Of a DNA stretch of 64,000 bases, positions 38,106-52,982 are shown piece by piece. Both the position numbers and the translations under genes were made by a program. The stretch covers positions 14,804,785 to 14,868,784 of the forward strand of contig CM067346.1 of the NCBI GenBank assembly GCA_034190875.2, in the 5' to 3' direction. The DNA comes from Urechis unicinctus. Its lineage: Eukaryota > Annelida > Polychaeta > Xenopneusta > Urechidae. How positions within the stretch are numbered: the first letter of the stretch is position 1; every line of letters begins with the position of its first letter. The notes below the pieces were generated by a model, which did not search any database, was not told the DNA's origin, and was given only the letters and a program-made list of their open reading frames with translations.

Positions 38106-38262
38106 CAAGGTAAGGCTGACTGTCTCATGTGTATGTATGTCCATTGACACAGATTTGTTGCACAACAACAAGACTCCCAATGACACTTTTCAAAACAGCC
38201 CTGGAGTCACCTCTGACACAATATATGATTATTTGCTTCTTAAATTAAAACACAATACGTAC

Positions 38263-38882
38263 CTCCACACCGGCCTGTATGCCAACTGAACATTGAGTAA
38301 AAACATCATGTTGACTGGAAGCTCGATCACAATTGTCATCTGTAGGACAGGTCTCGACATCACTCGCAGTTATAATACTTCCATCTTCGTTAGTCATGTC
38401 ATGGAGTACCTACAGCAACTAATATAAATAGCTGTTGTAATGTACCAATAGCTCAGATGTAACAATGTGTTCACACTGGTTACAATCGATAGCCTCGTAC
38501 AAACACTTAAAATGTTGACCTAGAAATTAGAATCTTGACTTGACATTAAAGACCTTACCTCAAGTCGTCTTCGTTTCCTGTAAGCGCCTCCCGCTTGTTC
38601 CTCAACTTCAGCATTATTGGCGTACTCAAATAACGTGGGAACAGCATCATTATTCAGTCGGGCATTTCTTTTCAGTCCTAGTTGCTTCATGCGCTCCTGA
38701 TCGACAGAAAAGGAATCACGAGTGAAGTGGTCAGAGCAGAACACCGTGCTTTTCTTGGGCTCCCACGAAGATAGTCGTTTCACTGTGGCTATCCAAACCT
38801 GTCGCCTTGCCTTGTCAAAGGTGAAAAAGCTCTTACCCGATCCTTCCCCATTCTTACATCCAACAGCGCAACAGTACGGCAT
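38263..38882 (-). CDS. THAP zinc-finger exon plus linker exon, unit 3
   Basis: Exon 1 (38,559-38,882, 108 codons) encodes a THAP domain with the C4-x4-C9 and C-x2-H ligands and AVPTLF, reading FTFDKARR where unit 1 has five more residues. Exon 2 (38,263-38,409, 49 codons) is open and in phase, and both splice sites are kept (GTAAGG donor, CTGTAG acceptor). Of the three copies this and unit 1 keep both exons readable. As elsewhere the transposase part behind it is decayed. Confidence 0.8.
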
Positions 38883-40759
38883 ACTTCTACAAAATATCGC
38901 TAAAAGTTACGAGGCCTATCATGTAAACACGAGTGGAATCTAGTTCATAAAACTATCAGCGCGTTCAGCTATCTGAGTTGCTTAGCCGAAATCACGTCAT
39001 AAGTCGAGTGTTTACGGGGTGTGCCGAGCGAAAAGTTGTCCTGTCTGAGCGCCGTAAACCGATAAGAAAATAATTAATTTCACTAATTAGAAAGGTCTCA
39101 TTGCGCATTCATAGGCAGATCTATTGCTTTGGAATACAGACTAACGACTGACAACGGAATATATTTTTATTTATATCTTAAAGAAGGCAAGTTCGCAGAT
39201 GCATTTTCGGCTCATGATATGTCAACCCGTGATACAGGCTGTCACTGGTAAACATCAACGCCAAGCTATATTTATCACCCATGAGGATTCTAAGATATCA
39301 TAATCGCTTATCCTAGAATGATTATAGGGCAACAGGCCATTGGATACTGCGGCCAGTGTCAACATGCTACGAAGTAATCACTTAATCTTCTTAAAGACAA
39401 CAGCGTTTCCTCATGTCTAAGTCTGGTGAGAGTTACTAAGCATTTACATTGTTGGTAGCCAGCGCAAATCATTTACGTAGTCACTACCTTCACACATTTG
39501 TACGATAAATGACGCGTTAGCAAATTGCCATCCATATCAGACCGTTTTTATAATGCCATCATTGCAAAAAAACTACCATATTTTCATGGCTCACTCCATT
39601 AATGCACAATACACCGACGCGTACCTTGCAGCACTGCAATAGCGCTTCCGTTACATGGCATATCAATAACACTACACTCTGCTCCCTCTATGGAACCACC
39701 ACTTGCGTTTCATGCATAATGCAAAAGCCTTGGAGCACGCAATGCGAATCCTGGCAGCAAAGTAGGAACTGTACTTGATTCTTATGTACAGAAGCATTAA
39801 GATTGATTTGTCCTATAGATGAATGCATTACATAGATGTTAAGCATTTATCTTAATCCGTACGTTGTTTCTGTCAGTATCACACAGAATTATTTTCCTTA
39901 TAACTATGGAACGACTTGATATGTCGAAACAGAACGGCTGATGGAGGAACATATCTACTTTGGCATAATACTCAAACTGATATTTGAGATTTCCCTTTTC
40001 ATTTCTATCGCCTGGAGATAAGCAGTCATACAGCCCAGTTTGTGATTATTACTTTTGGTCAATCGCAAAGCTTATTTCGTTTAATCTTAGCTGGAATATG
40101 GTTTGATGTATTTCCTGCGTTGGGCCCGGTTGTTTGGTGTCAATATTTCATAGTCAATACATCTTTAATTTTGTGTATCAGGGTTATGTTGTGCGAATTG
40201 TATTTGGTCACAATATCTGCAATTAAGGGTTAAGTATATCTGTCAATCAGCAACGTTTCCCTGTGATAATATAGTTATTTATATTTACCATACATCATGC
40301 TGAGCTTACCGTGCTAACAATTACTCTTAAGTGAATATTCATGATGATAACAAGCAAATCGTCGTGCTGCAAATGTGCGTGCAACACAATGCAGCCAACC
40401 GCGGCTTCATTTATTCATGCCGTTCTCATCAACATCTGCACGTTTAACAGTTCCACCAATGAATGTTATTGCCTTGAGCCAGCGAACTAATCAATACTAT
40501 CATACAGACAACCATCATCTATCCCTAGTGGAATATTGAGATGATCTGTCATTGATGACATTGCGACATTGTTCAATTCAAGTCTGTTATACCATTGGAT
40601 TTGCTGTCTGTCACGTCGAGCATACTACAACCAGTATGATACCCACATAATGTTCGATCCATATTCTTATTATATTATAACGACACGCATAGCCACAGAT
40701 ATAATCTTATTGCATTGATTTTCACGAAGTTCCGTTGCATTGCTTGAATGTAAACTCGA
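38883..40759. repeat. A-module flank, unit 3
   Basis: It carries the TTAGCCGAAATCACGTCA motif at 38,982-38,999 and is otherwise AT-rich DNA shared with the other units. No convincing gene is seen. Confidence 0.6.
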
Positions 40760-40975
40760 ATGTTAAATGACGTGACGTTCACTGTATGGAATGTAGGTAA
40801 GTATTCGTTCTGTAAAAACAGCATCTATGTAAACAACCAATACATAAGCGTTACATATCGCAATGCATTGCCTACAGTTGGTTATCAGTTGGGATTTACA
40901 CTTGATCTTTTTGTATGTCACTACCTTAACAAAAGGTTGGGTAAGTCGCTTTCGGGTTACATTGTAACGCAATAA
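40760..40975 (+). other. 71-residue open frame, unit 3
   Basis: It is the same frame as at 31,423-31,638, ending SGYIVTQ. It is conserved but unrecognised, with an internal GTAAGTATT donor. Confidence 0.3.
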
Positions 40976-41047
40976 TAATATTGTGCATCCTAGCTCTGGA
41001 CAACATAATCGCTGAAGTTTTCGATTGGACGTTGTTCTGATTAATTA

Positions 41048-41056
41048 TATATAAAG
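41048..41056 (+). promoter_or_regulatory. Candidate TATA box (unit 3)
   Basis: TATATAAAG lies 30 bp before the ATG at 41,078. Confidence 0.35.
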
Positions 41057-41077
41057 AACAGGTTGTATTATCACAAA

Positions 41078-41203
41078 ATGACAGAGGATGATACATCAAG
41101 CACTGATGAGATATACAGCGTTATACAACAAATACGTGGAACCGAAATGGAAGGCCTCGTAGCCATTGCCACTATATGTAAGTCTGTATACAACAAGAAG
41201 TAG
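41078..41203 (+). other. 41-residue open frame, unit 3
   Basis: It reads MTEDDTSSTDEIYSVIQQIR then GTEMEGLVAIATI and keeps the TATGTAAGT donor as in unit 1. The product is unknown. Confidence 0.3.
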
Positions 41204-43509
41204 CGAATATCATCGACCTCACTACGTGGAATTAATCTATAACTGCAGGAAATGGGATTGGCATATGAGCATTGTGGTGCCCTGAGCACATTGATTGCCG
41301 AGTTCCGTGTGCTTTACGCCGCCGACTGGACGCTTGCAATTGGTTTGTGGTATATATGGCTCCTTATTACAGCGGTAGGTCAGCAGTTCTCTATGCATTG
41401 GTGTAACCTTGTCACTGAGAAAGATAAACAATAACCTGGCCGATAATTCATATACCCGTCTGATAATGGCGTCACAATTTGGATAGTAAATATCAATAAT
41501 GCACTGCTTTGCTCGCTTTCAAGCGACTTCAATTTACAGGTCATGCATTTTGCATGGCATCTGAGTGTAACTGAATGTCGTCGCCACAACTGGAGGACCT
41601 AGCCAAATATGTCTGATATATTCGGAAAGATCGTAGGGCAGCAAACCCATAACCTATTACCACAGTAATTATTATAGAATTGTGGGACTAAACTCTATTT
41701 ATGCTTGATATGGGAAGCAACAAACCCATTTTCATTCAACAGGCACGTTTTATACCTGTCTCTGTCACCAATATGAGACAATGCTGAATAGACGTCCTCT
41801 TCAGGTTTATGTCACATGAATCTAAAACAACCACTCATTGATCTGGCAGGCCGCCTCACATTGAGTCATCCAATGATGGTCCATGTACATCGTGGGCGTT
41901 AACCATCTGACATGGGTTTACAATAGCAGCACAACGACCTAGCAACTTGATTTGTAAAAATAAATAAACTACCTTGCAATGTGATATAGAGTCGCAATGC
42001 ATGTTTTTGGAGACCAATCGATGACAAATGCATAGAAACTACGGTAGATAAGATACCATGCTACTCTACCTCTGTTACCGGCTATATGCTTCTAGATAAG
42101 CTGATGTTTTAGTTCGCTATGCATATGCAGCGATGCGATTCACACAAGATAGGACCCTACATAAGCTTCAGATTCGGAATACGCTTCTTAAGAGTCGCAT
42201 CATCCACTGCGCCTTCACAATGACATCCGTTCTCTGCCAGATCTGCTTTGAATGGAAATGCCCGTACATGTTATGATTGCCCACCAGCCAGCGATATCAT
42301 GTATACTGCATGAGCCAGGTAAAGGCTCTCTGCCGATTGCATCTATTACCGTACCGCGCCATTCAATTAAGCAGAAACAAACAGAGGGCAGTTAAGAAGC
42401 ATATGATTCCTATTCATATTGTCAATTGTTTTGTCAAAAGGATTAACAATAATATCAATGATGAATTCTAAAAGATTACCACCATATAATAGTTGATTCG
42501 CTATAATGTACTTATTGTAATCAAGTTTAAGCGGTTCACGCACTGTCATTAACAAGAATATCTTGTATGTGTCGTACTTCATGTAAGATACAGTAATTAC
42601 ACCTACGACTCGACGCAGTAATTCTGGACTTTATGCAGTACGGTTTTATGACCATTGTGGAGGAAAATATCGTAAAACTTCGACCAATCACATATTGTAC
42701 ATTGACTTACATCATCTACAACCATTTCCGTTAATGCAAGTTATAGCATCCATCATATAAACATGGCTGCTCATTCAGAAGGATTGTAGTGAGTGATTTG
42801 TGGTACTTAACTCAATTTGTCCTATCAAACATGCAAAACACACTCACGAACTGTTCTGATTAGTATGTATATTATCACTCTTTTTTCGGACATTATTTGC
42901 CAGCGCATAGAGATTGCGAACTAAAATTGTGAAAGGCATTATCAATATTTTTCAATGTCTGCCACAACTCCTAAGACATCGTGAGTTATTTCGCCGACAT
43001 GTGTAGAATCTCTACCTTTATCAATTGTAAATATGTGTCATATCAATTAGACAGCTTAGAGTATTGTTGTAGATATTTTCCACTTTTTATGTGTAGACAA
43101 TAGTTCTATAACAAAATAGGACTTTTCCATTTCTGTTGTCGCTTTTCGTAATGTTATGCACTGTCTATGTTTAAATTATTTACGGCCTTCGAATAAATAA
43201 GTGCGTTTATTTTGCAATTTGCCATCTTCCGCCATGAATATTATTATCGAGCCACAGGTCGAAACAATTAACGGGTGCCAGTTTCATTTTGCGAGAGTTT
43301 GTTCGTTGCCGTTTTCGAGACGTTCATGCGGCCTTGTAATAGTGTGGTGCATTCTACATTTTTGAATATCCAATACTGAATATAATATCATTGAATACTG
43401 ACATATATAAGTCATACCTACAAGCATAATTGATCATCCAAGTACTTTTTGGAGTAGAATATTTGCTGTTTTCAAACGAAACTAATGTCATCTTCCATGA
43501 TTGCGCTGT
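41204..43509. repeat. C module, unit 3
   Basis: It matches 31,867-34,171. The 60-codon frame with the hydrophobic GLWYIWLLITAV segment is at 41,252-41,434. Nothing else is convincing. At 43,509 it passes into a short stretch that leads to a long (TA)n tract rather than into D. Confidence 0.75.
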
Positions 43510-43559
43510 AAATCTGAATATCTTAACCTTTAAGAGCTAACCAAAAAATAAACTTCTCA

Positions 43560-43743
<184 letters not shown>

Positions 43744-44929
43744 ATAGTGGGATTGCAGCAATGATGTGTTCAATCGTAACTCTTACACGATGGTAACACA
43801 CATATGTGCAGAAAGGCTGTGAGACCGGACTCCAAGTTTTCATTTGATTTAAATAGTTCCTTCTGTGTGTCAAAAAAGATACATATGGCGCCAAGTGCTT
43901 ATTGGTTATGCCACCACGACTGCAATCGTAAAGTAGTACTAGCTAGGTAAATATATGATTCGCTGGTACGGGTACAAGCTGTTCATTATGATTTGATGAA
44001 ATCAAGTTATTTTCCATGTTTTACACGTTAAAGGTGTTTGATATGAAATGTGAAATTTTGCATTGCGTTCGATAAATTCGTCATGGAACGTCTAAGTAAG
44101 CGTCTTGTTGGACTAAAACGACCATAGCAACTTCGAAACGCACAAAAGTAAAAACAAAATATCAGATCACTGTTGATATATTAATCGCCATTAACTCAAT
44201 TTGACTCAGAATCAAATTCGTAAGCCACTGAAGAACTGACCTCATTGCTATTTGAATGTCACCATGATTCCTAGTTCCTCTACAAACCTTCAGTATACGG
44301 TGAAAATCGCCGGTCTGTCGGACCGAGAGGAAAACAAATAGAAAAGGTCCGACCATGTGGTGCATCACGCGGGACCGACGGTAGGTTGCGCATGCACAGA
44401 AAGTGTGAAAACATTTAAGTCGGAAAATTAAGAATAACGGGGATTGAAAATACGCCGTCTAAGATCTTCAAATTGTAATGACCCTGAACCTACCTCATAC
44501 ATGTGTACCGTACGCCAGGAATAGAGTTATTACAAGGTCATTTCTTTAATCAATAACAGAGAAAGCTGCTTCTGACAAAGCGGATCAAGACTGATATATC
44601 CTGAAAGAAGAATATAGCTGCGGAATAATCCGTCATAGCAACATTATGGAAGTGTATCCATCATGGCGAATAATTGTTGGGATAAAACGTCTCTTTGTAT
44701 CTCACATCACAGCATATTTGTTTGTTAAAATATTGATAAAAAATCAGGTCCGTCTTAAATCTAACAGGTCTGGGTAAAGATTGTTACCGGTCAGATCTGA
44801 TGTCTGACACTAAGTGAGTATTCCGCAGGTACTAATTGTGTACGAAAGGAATAATGCTGTCTTTTGTGAGAAATTACCATCTCTTCAATTGCAGTAAATT
44901 AGAAATGACTGCGCGTACGTCGCATTTCA

Positions 44930-45200
44930 ACAAGCCCGTCATCTGTGTAAACGTCTCTTCAAAGCGTCCCCCTGTGGGTTCTGGGGTAGAATAGGACCAC
45001 TGTATCCTCCTGCATGTCGTAAGAGGCGACTAATAGGGGGCAACCTGTTGGCCGTGGGTTGCGACTCATGTCGGTGAACAACGGGATCCAGATGGTTGAT
45101 TGGGGAGGTCTCAGCGAGGGCCATATCTGCAACACACCACTATGGCCTGGATTTCACCTAGATTAGAGGCTGGAATGGCCTGGTCCAGTCAACCGGCTAG
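44930..45200 (-). repeat. SINE-like element, unit 3 copy
   Basis: On the - strand it has the core GTCGCCTCTTACGACATGC then AGGAGGATACAGTGGTCCTA and a stretch with CCACAGGGGGACGC. It is fuller than the copy at 6530-6770, with about 28 bp more near 45,165-45,195. Family assignment needs a repeat library. Confidence 0.62.
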
Positions 45201-48200
45201 TAGTGACATGCCCTAGGATAATTTTATCCATTTTTATCTTTTCCACATCCAATACCCAGGCTTATGGTGCCTAGGCCACGCTCAAAGAGGCTCTTCAACC
45301 GCGCTTAATGCTCTCAAATACGCTTGCTGCTGTCTATCCAGACCGGGCAGTGAAGGGGTATTAGAAGGCCGCAGAGTTCTTCAAAACCCTGCATATTTCT
45401 TCTTAATGAGGAAGACGATGTGAATAGAAATTGTGATGCTTCGAGTCGTGTGTATCAATAACTTACGGCGATGCATTGGCAAGGCAATTTCCTGTCCGTA
45501 CATATCAGCTGCATAACACGGCGCTTTCTTATGTCATCTCATTCATGCATTTGACATGACAACCAAGGCTGCATACAGCCGATGATGTAACACCCTCAGA
45601 CTAAGTTTGCACAGTGCATTTACAAAGCACAGCGTTCAATATTTACAGTATTGTGCTGCGTACAATAGACTAAGATATAGCTGCCCTGCAAAGCTGCATG
45701 ATGTGTTGACGCAAGTATGTATGCCTCAGATCGATTGATGTATAGCATTGATCAATCCTAAAGGTCTTCGAGCTACCAATACAGACAACACTTGCGCATA
45801 CGGTGGACTAAAGTTAGCTGGGCGTTGACATTTGGTAATAAGGCCAATCACACGTTGCGCCTATTGAAAGGTTGTCGTCTTCGATCAACTCAACCCAAGC
45901 ACGTTAGGTATATTGCTAGCGGTGTCTTAACGGCTATGAATAGCGCACGTGGCGGCCATATCTGACAGCGACAACGTGATGGCTGGACTACAATGGCTGA
46001 TATAGCGGTGGGATGCACACTGTCTTGTCGACTTCCACTTCATTGCGCCGTATTGTAAGCTGTACGTGTATTAAGCCGCTGTTATGCTATTGGTTGTCAA
46101 AACACGTTGTAATTTCATATATCACTGAGAGCATTCAAACACAAACATACTTGATAACCCCGGACTACACCAGTACTTTTCTCTCGATGCGTTATGTATG
46201 CAATGGCATGCTGTCCACAGCTGGTACTGACGATTAGATATTGTTTAAGTCAGCACATGGCATAGACCACTGGTGAAGGTGCTATTACCAGGCGCTGTGT
46301 GCCGACTTGGGCGCTTGTGACTAGCTCTTATTCCGCATACAAACAAAAACATGGCAGTTCTGCATAATGGCATCTTAGTAGGATCGATGCCCGTCAGAAC
46401 ATCCCTCCGCACCCACTTCAACGTCACGTGCTTAGATAAAAAAAAATGTGACGCTGAGTTTATGTTGAGCTCCATTTACTGACACTGAAAATACCAAAGT
46501 GTAAAAAATATAACATTCTGCTGGGTGTAGTTGATGCACAAAGCCGCAGCCATACCGGCCAGGTTGGTTTATCATGATGGGTTATGGACCTCGGGAATTA
46601 ATCTCTTAACTAGCAATCGTTGATGGTCACGGTACGGCGTAGGCAGTACACTGGTAACATTGTTACACGAGAGTTATACAACGCCCTGGATTGGTTGAAG
46701 TGCTGCCCGATGTGATTAGTAATCGATGACATATGCACCAGTTACAAGCTACTGTATCTATATAGGGCAGCATGGAGCTAATCGCATTGTTGTACTGACA
46801 CTGCCTATATGCTGCGGGATTCGTTATTGCATTACCCCCTGATCTATCTGTAAGGATACGACTCACCAGGGATACGAGCTCCGACGGCACCCAAGCATGC
46901 ATGTGCGAGTGTACGCACAACTACGCCATCACCCAAGCGATCATAAATTACGCCTGTATGTAGGTGGATTAGTTAAGAACGCAGACATACGACTCTCAGA
47001 ACACCACGAATGAATCATAAATGTTTTTGTCACAGCAATTGCTGCGAACACCTACTGAATGACGCTTTGATAATTTCAAAACCACGATGCCTACCACTTA
47101 TTTCAGAAATCTAATCATTGATTTCATACCAACGGTTGTTTGCAAACATATTGTTAACTAATGGCACTCGTCATAAGCAAACATCTACGAGAGCACCACT
47201 TTACATATAACTGTACAAGATTCCTCTATATTCATTGCCACCATCTCGTCACATGACTGATATGTAAATCACGATCTTGCCAAACAACGCATAACAACGG
47301 AAATTATACGGAGGTATTAATACGAACGGGAATATAAGCGAATCACGACAATCCAAAAGTCCCCAAATAACTCTGCAGTCGATATAGGTCGTTGTCTTAA
47401 ATAACACCTGCACGAACTAATTATACATAATGTCCGTCGTGAACACCTGTGTACCTACCCGTTATTATGAGCATGTAGAGGGGAACCTCTTATATCATTG
47501 CAGTAGGCAGAAATGCACTTTCATATCACTTGTTTGTTGTCTCTGCGATGCGAATACAGTTGGAAATATATTGCGTCGAGAGCACAAGATGGCTCGCCAA
47601 CGCAAAATGTCGTCAGAGAATATATTTAGCTTTTTATTAGGCCTAAGAAAAACATTCATGGGGAACATGTGCGTCGTTACCATAGAGCTGTGCGCCCTGA
47701 TTGGATGAATAACAATGTTCCAACATAGACACGTACATGGCCATTTTTCTGCACGGCAATGTGGATTCCTGGTAGCTGGCTGCGATGGAAATATGCAATA
47801 CATTATGCTAAGAGTATTTAATCAATCGAAATTAACCCTAGCACAACCATAAACAATGTCATTTAACAACTTATTGAAGGCGACGGCAAGTCCAGGCTAA
47901 ACATGGGTGAGAGATATTGGAAAAACAGATCGATAAACTCCGCATCCCTTAAGCTCATCAAATCACCCCACTTACAATTGATGATCTCTATTCTGTTGCC
48001 CTAATATAAAGGAGACAAGTTTTGAGCCATAATATAAAAGAATCGTAATGTTTGCGACGTATTTTGTTGCCCCATGGAACACACGCGCACCTACATTCAA
48101 GTTATTGCATTAACCTGGTGACATCGCACGAACAACATCATAAGGACGATTCAGGTCTCTGGCGCTATGAAATATAGCTCTGAACTTAATACTAGCACTT

Positions 48201-51200
48201 CCATGAGAATTATTCAGGTGGCTGTTTGAGACTCACTTGCTGTAGGCTGTATAAACGCTTCATAAGTACACATCGTGACATCTGTATAATAAGTAAAGTG
48301 ATCTGCTTATTATTACGTGTGGTATTACATTCAGTTAATTGGTTTGTGTTTTATTCGTTCTAAGGCTACGATGAAAGAATTAACTGTATTGCGATCACAC
48401 ATGCCCGAAAAGCCAACCGGACATTACACAGGGCATAAACCAACACAATTTGTTTCAATAAGTAATGAACTGAAACGGTGTAATTCATGCTGTCCTGTCA
48501 TATCACAAACACACTTATGTCAAGCATAACGGCAACGCATGCGATCCCCAATGATCACATGATTGGTGTACGTACCTGACAGATTTGTGTAACACACAGT
48601 CTTTGTACAGGGGCGGACTCGGCCACATGCTGTTATTATTCCGTTTGTTTGCATATATGGCAATCAAACAGAGCTGCTTCGAACTCATCAAATTTGTAAC
48701 TCTCATTGTCAAAGTCAGACAGCAGGTGTCGATAATAAGGGGATATAAAGCACACAGGCAAACAGTTGACAACACAGAGTGACTGAGAGTTTAATGATAA
48801 TATTGGTGGGATAACTCACTTAATGTAAATACGGACTGACACAAAGGGAATACAATGATTCAGTTACCGCAATTGTAAACGTAAATGGTTAATAATATGT
48901 CAGTACTTAATTAGTGTTACTGCGTAAACCCGCGTTATCGGTTCAACAAGGTATCTAGGGACTGAAAGAAGATGACTTGTCGCGCTCGAGGTGCCACCTA
49001 TCCAATTGGCTGCGGTGACGCAGACTAACCCAGAACAGGGAGTAGATCAGATGTTAATCATCCCCTAGCTACTGTGGATTCAGACAAACTATGTGATGCC
49101 AAGCCAACTCCTGACGAATACTCGCAATATATCACCCTCGTACATCACGATCGTACTTTATAACTGTTTCGTCCGATTTAGTGATGGTTTCGCAGTCCAC
49201 TGGTGTGTAGCCACCACAGCTAAACTTGATATAGCCTTGTTTAAAATAATGTCCCAAAAAATTACATATACGCATAACAATTTCTTGTATACAAGATTCA
49301 GCTTAATCAGCTGTAATTGCTAGGACAGTAGCTGGTTATTAGATAATGCAGTGTAAGGCCGTGCTTAGAGCTACACGCATTAACCCAGTTCCTTGCTCTC
49401 TCACATATCATTATACATAAAGCATCCCATAAAGCTCATGAGAGAAGTTTTGTAGAATAATAGTAATTTTAACGTTGCCCAGCTTTAAATAATTTAGTTT
49501 GGCGATTGAATGTACATATGCAACCGTGTTATACCCCCATATGGCCCCAACGAGTCAATGCGATTTATGTACTGCATTAGTTGAGCGAATACATGTAATC
49601 CCCATAGCTGATTTATCGTGGATTGTGATGCCTCAGATAGCAGTAAGGGTATTACGCCAATAAAGTATATGGTGGGTCTTACTAAAAGGTGTGATGCAGT
49701 GTCTGGTTTGGTCGAACACTAGACGTTCAGGCGTTATCAAGAAGGTAAAATAACTGACTATCATTCTGTAATTAACACCGCCCGGATGCACAGTGTCCGG
49801 TCCAGCTAAAGACCAGAATAGGAACTATTTTTGTAAACTGTAATCGAGCAGGGTAAAAACATAGTTCTGCTTATCATGTAAATATCAGTGAGATCTTTGC
49901 ATCGAGCTTCTAGAAAAGTCCACTTATCGTTGCTTCACAGCGGATGTGTCATTAAAGCAACCACGGGATTTTATGTCCCGATAATGAGGGATATCGCAGA
50001 TGTCACAGCTATTTTAACATACTCGGCTGACGTCATCTTTAAATGAGCGCCAGAAAAATGACGTGGATCAATACCAATAATACATTAGCCGACGCACGCA
50101 CTATGGCAGTCAATTATGTTTGCATGTTTTTCCGAGAACAGTAACCGATACAAATGATTTCTACTAATTAGTATTGTAATGTAAAATAACAGACGGTGTC
50201 ATGAAATTTCATCGCAGCTTTCAAGCCCTGTCAAAATGCACTATGCGCGATGCCATCTCATTTTATTGAAACTGGCGACGCTGCTTAACATTTTTAGCAG
50301 GTCCACATGTATATCTTCCATAGAAACGACCGCGAACGTGACTCACACTATGTGGCATATTGTTAGCCATCTACCGTGCTTATAGTCCGTTCCAAGGCTA
50401 CTTCGTCACCCCTGTGCAAACCGATGTGACCCATATGGCGTACCTACCTAGTGTCGCAGACGCTTATACACATAAATGGCCGCATTACCTACCACCTGTG
50501 CCATATTTGTTTACTTTCCTCTGGCAATGTACAATCATATGTGCTCTACAAACAGGCGGGTAAAATTATTGTGTACTTTACTGCTACTGATAGCTGTGTC
50601 AAAAACATGCATTTTTTGTTTTATTTATATGCGTATATCCATGTGTAAATCCTGCAGGGACGATGGCGAAGTCACCCAAACTTTCTCGACCTCATCTGCA
50701 TATTGTAACAGTGTGGTACATATCTGATATGTCTGCATTCATAATGGTACTCGCCTCACGTATTCTCCGCATGAAGATAACTATTTTCAGAAGAATCAGG
50801 TGCTCTGTCCATTTATCGGTCTACGGCTGTGCGTTAAGCCGTCGTGAACTTTTGATCAAAGAAAAGTCATACCGCCGACAATTAAGTGATATTGCATATT
50901 TGTATGCCTACTGCTGCTGGCCAAACACACAATTGAGTCACCCATATGAGTGTTTGATACATAAGCCTTAATACTGACCATCCCTTCATATATGATAGAT
51001 TTCTGATGATCGAAATAGGTGTCTTAGTTTCACAGACCAGGAAGGAATAGTTACATCAATATTTAACTACAGCCGCAATATCAACATTTTAATCCCCCTC
51101 GTTTACTCAACATGACAGAACAATGATTCTAAGGTCAACTAATCACAACATCATCTCACCCAGAGGAATCACTTACACAGCATTGCTTGTGTAAGTACTG

Positions 51201-52514
51201 ATGTGAAAATCCAAACCAGACATTCATAGCGACCGTTAACGTTAACGCTATCATGTAGGTTGGCTAGTATTAAAGTTGTCTCTTTGGCGTCATTCAACTC
51301 ATTCCAACATTCACATTACTCCACGGAAATACCTTATCACACACCTGATTGCTCTCTTGAAACAGCATATATAATTGAAGAGAAATAGTCACCCCCGAGG
51401 GGATCAGCTAGATAATAATGTCACATAACCGCGTATTATCTCCGTCAGTCCTTTGCTTAATTTGTCTTATGAATGAGACCATCCCATCTGATAAGTAATA
51501 AAAAGTAGAGGGAAATCATTATGTAACGGCTAGAAAGAACCTATGGTTACCGCGTCAAAAAGTAAATCACAACCGATGACTTTCAAACATTGTCTCCTAG
51601 ACACATAATCTTTGAGAGAGCTGTTTCCGTCTTTCCTAATACAGAAGGATCGAAGGAGGCTTTCTGACAGACAGCGTTCATTGTTAACTCCGAAGGTTTG
51701 TATTCAGGGAATATTGCTCGCAGCCTAAAGTTCGCTTTTTGTGCACGGGCATGTAAACGACAATAATTTTAGCATTCCACGCCATATCGAAGATAGCATC
51801 AAAGACTTCTTTGAATGTTACATAAAACGCTGTCGTTAAAAAATCAGTAAGCTGGTCCTTTGATTTTTAAAGTGCCTATCGCACGAAAAATCATGTCATT
51901 TTTTTTCGCCAGATTACGGAAATATAACCCGAAAGTACCTATTCTGTTTATATATCAGCCGTGAAATTGCGCGATTTCGGATCTAAAAGACAAGTTCGGT
52001 GTATCGAAACGACTAGCTCATGAATAATTAATCGCCTCTACGTGACGTCAGCGTTACGATTCTCGCAAAAAAAAAACATAATTTGTATGCTGTTCGCACC
52101 AAACTTCTTAAAACCATTATTAAACCTGCGTAATTCTTAGATGTAGCAGGAATGTACCTAATTAAATGGATTTCGAAGCCGTCGGTCATGATGATGGCTT
52201 GCTATATTTGATGAATACCTTTCCCAGCAGCATCAGAGTCATGGGTTTTGTGTTATCTACTGACATTTGGCCGATGACTTACATGCCGTGTTAATCTGTT
52301 GCTTGCAAGTGACACCCTCCCAGACTAGTGCGCAGAACCCTCACCCCTTTACTGGGGACTGCAGGTAATGAATTTCCCCGTTGTTTTGCGACCGCCCACA
52401 TAAGATGAGAAAATAAACGTTATGAGCTCGAATGGCAATAATAATGGTGTGAAAGACATCGAAGGATAATCTGCTGAGTTCCCCCCGGAATATGTATTAC
52501 TAATTTTAAGAAGA

Positions 52515-52529
52515 CTCCCCCCCCCCCCC
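52515..52529. repeat. Poly-C run
   Basis: An uninterrupted run of about 13 Cs lies within the B module where unit 1 has ACTACCGCGCCCTAGG. Length may be unreliable in assembly. Confidence 0.8.
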
Positions 52530-52982
52530 TAGGTTGTTTAAAGAAAAATACACCGTATATATTTCATACACTGCCGGACAATGATTACAATTCATCATTG
52601 CCATTAGTGAAGATATATTTATTCAAGATTTCAAATACTTCGACATTGCCTCATTTTGCTGCATATGCAGGCGATTGGTCCATTCAAATGCTGGCTGAAA
52701 ACAATCGGGTAACGAAGGTTCTGTTGTATCGACTTGATACCCAATGAAGTCATCAACACGGAAAACTCACAGGAAATTTATAATGCGGTAATAAAATCTC
52801 TACGTGACAGCATAACGAGGCCTCTTCGCCCTCCATGCGGTGCCTTCATTAATCAGTTCACCCGCATACAGGAAGAAAGCAAAAAATAAAGCTGTTACAC
52901 ATTAAGTAGCGCAGTGATTATTACAAGGCAACAATTCAAACACCGTAAGTTGCAGTAGAATAACGTCTGTGTGCTGAATTAT

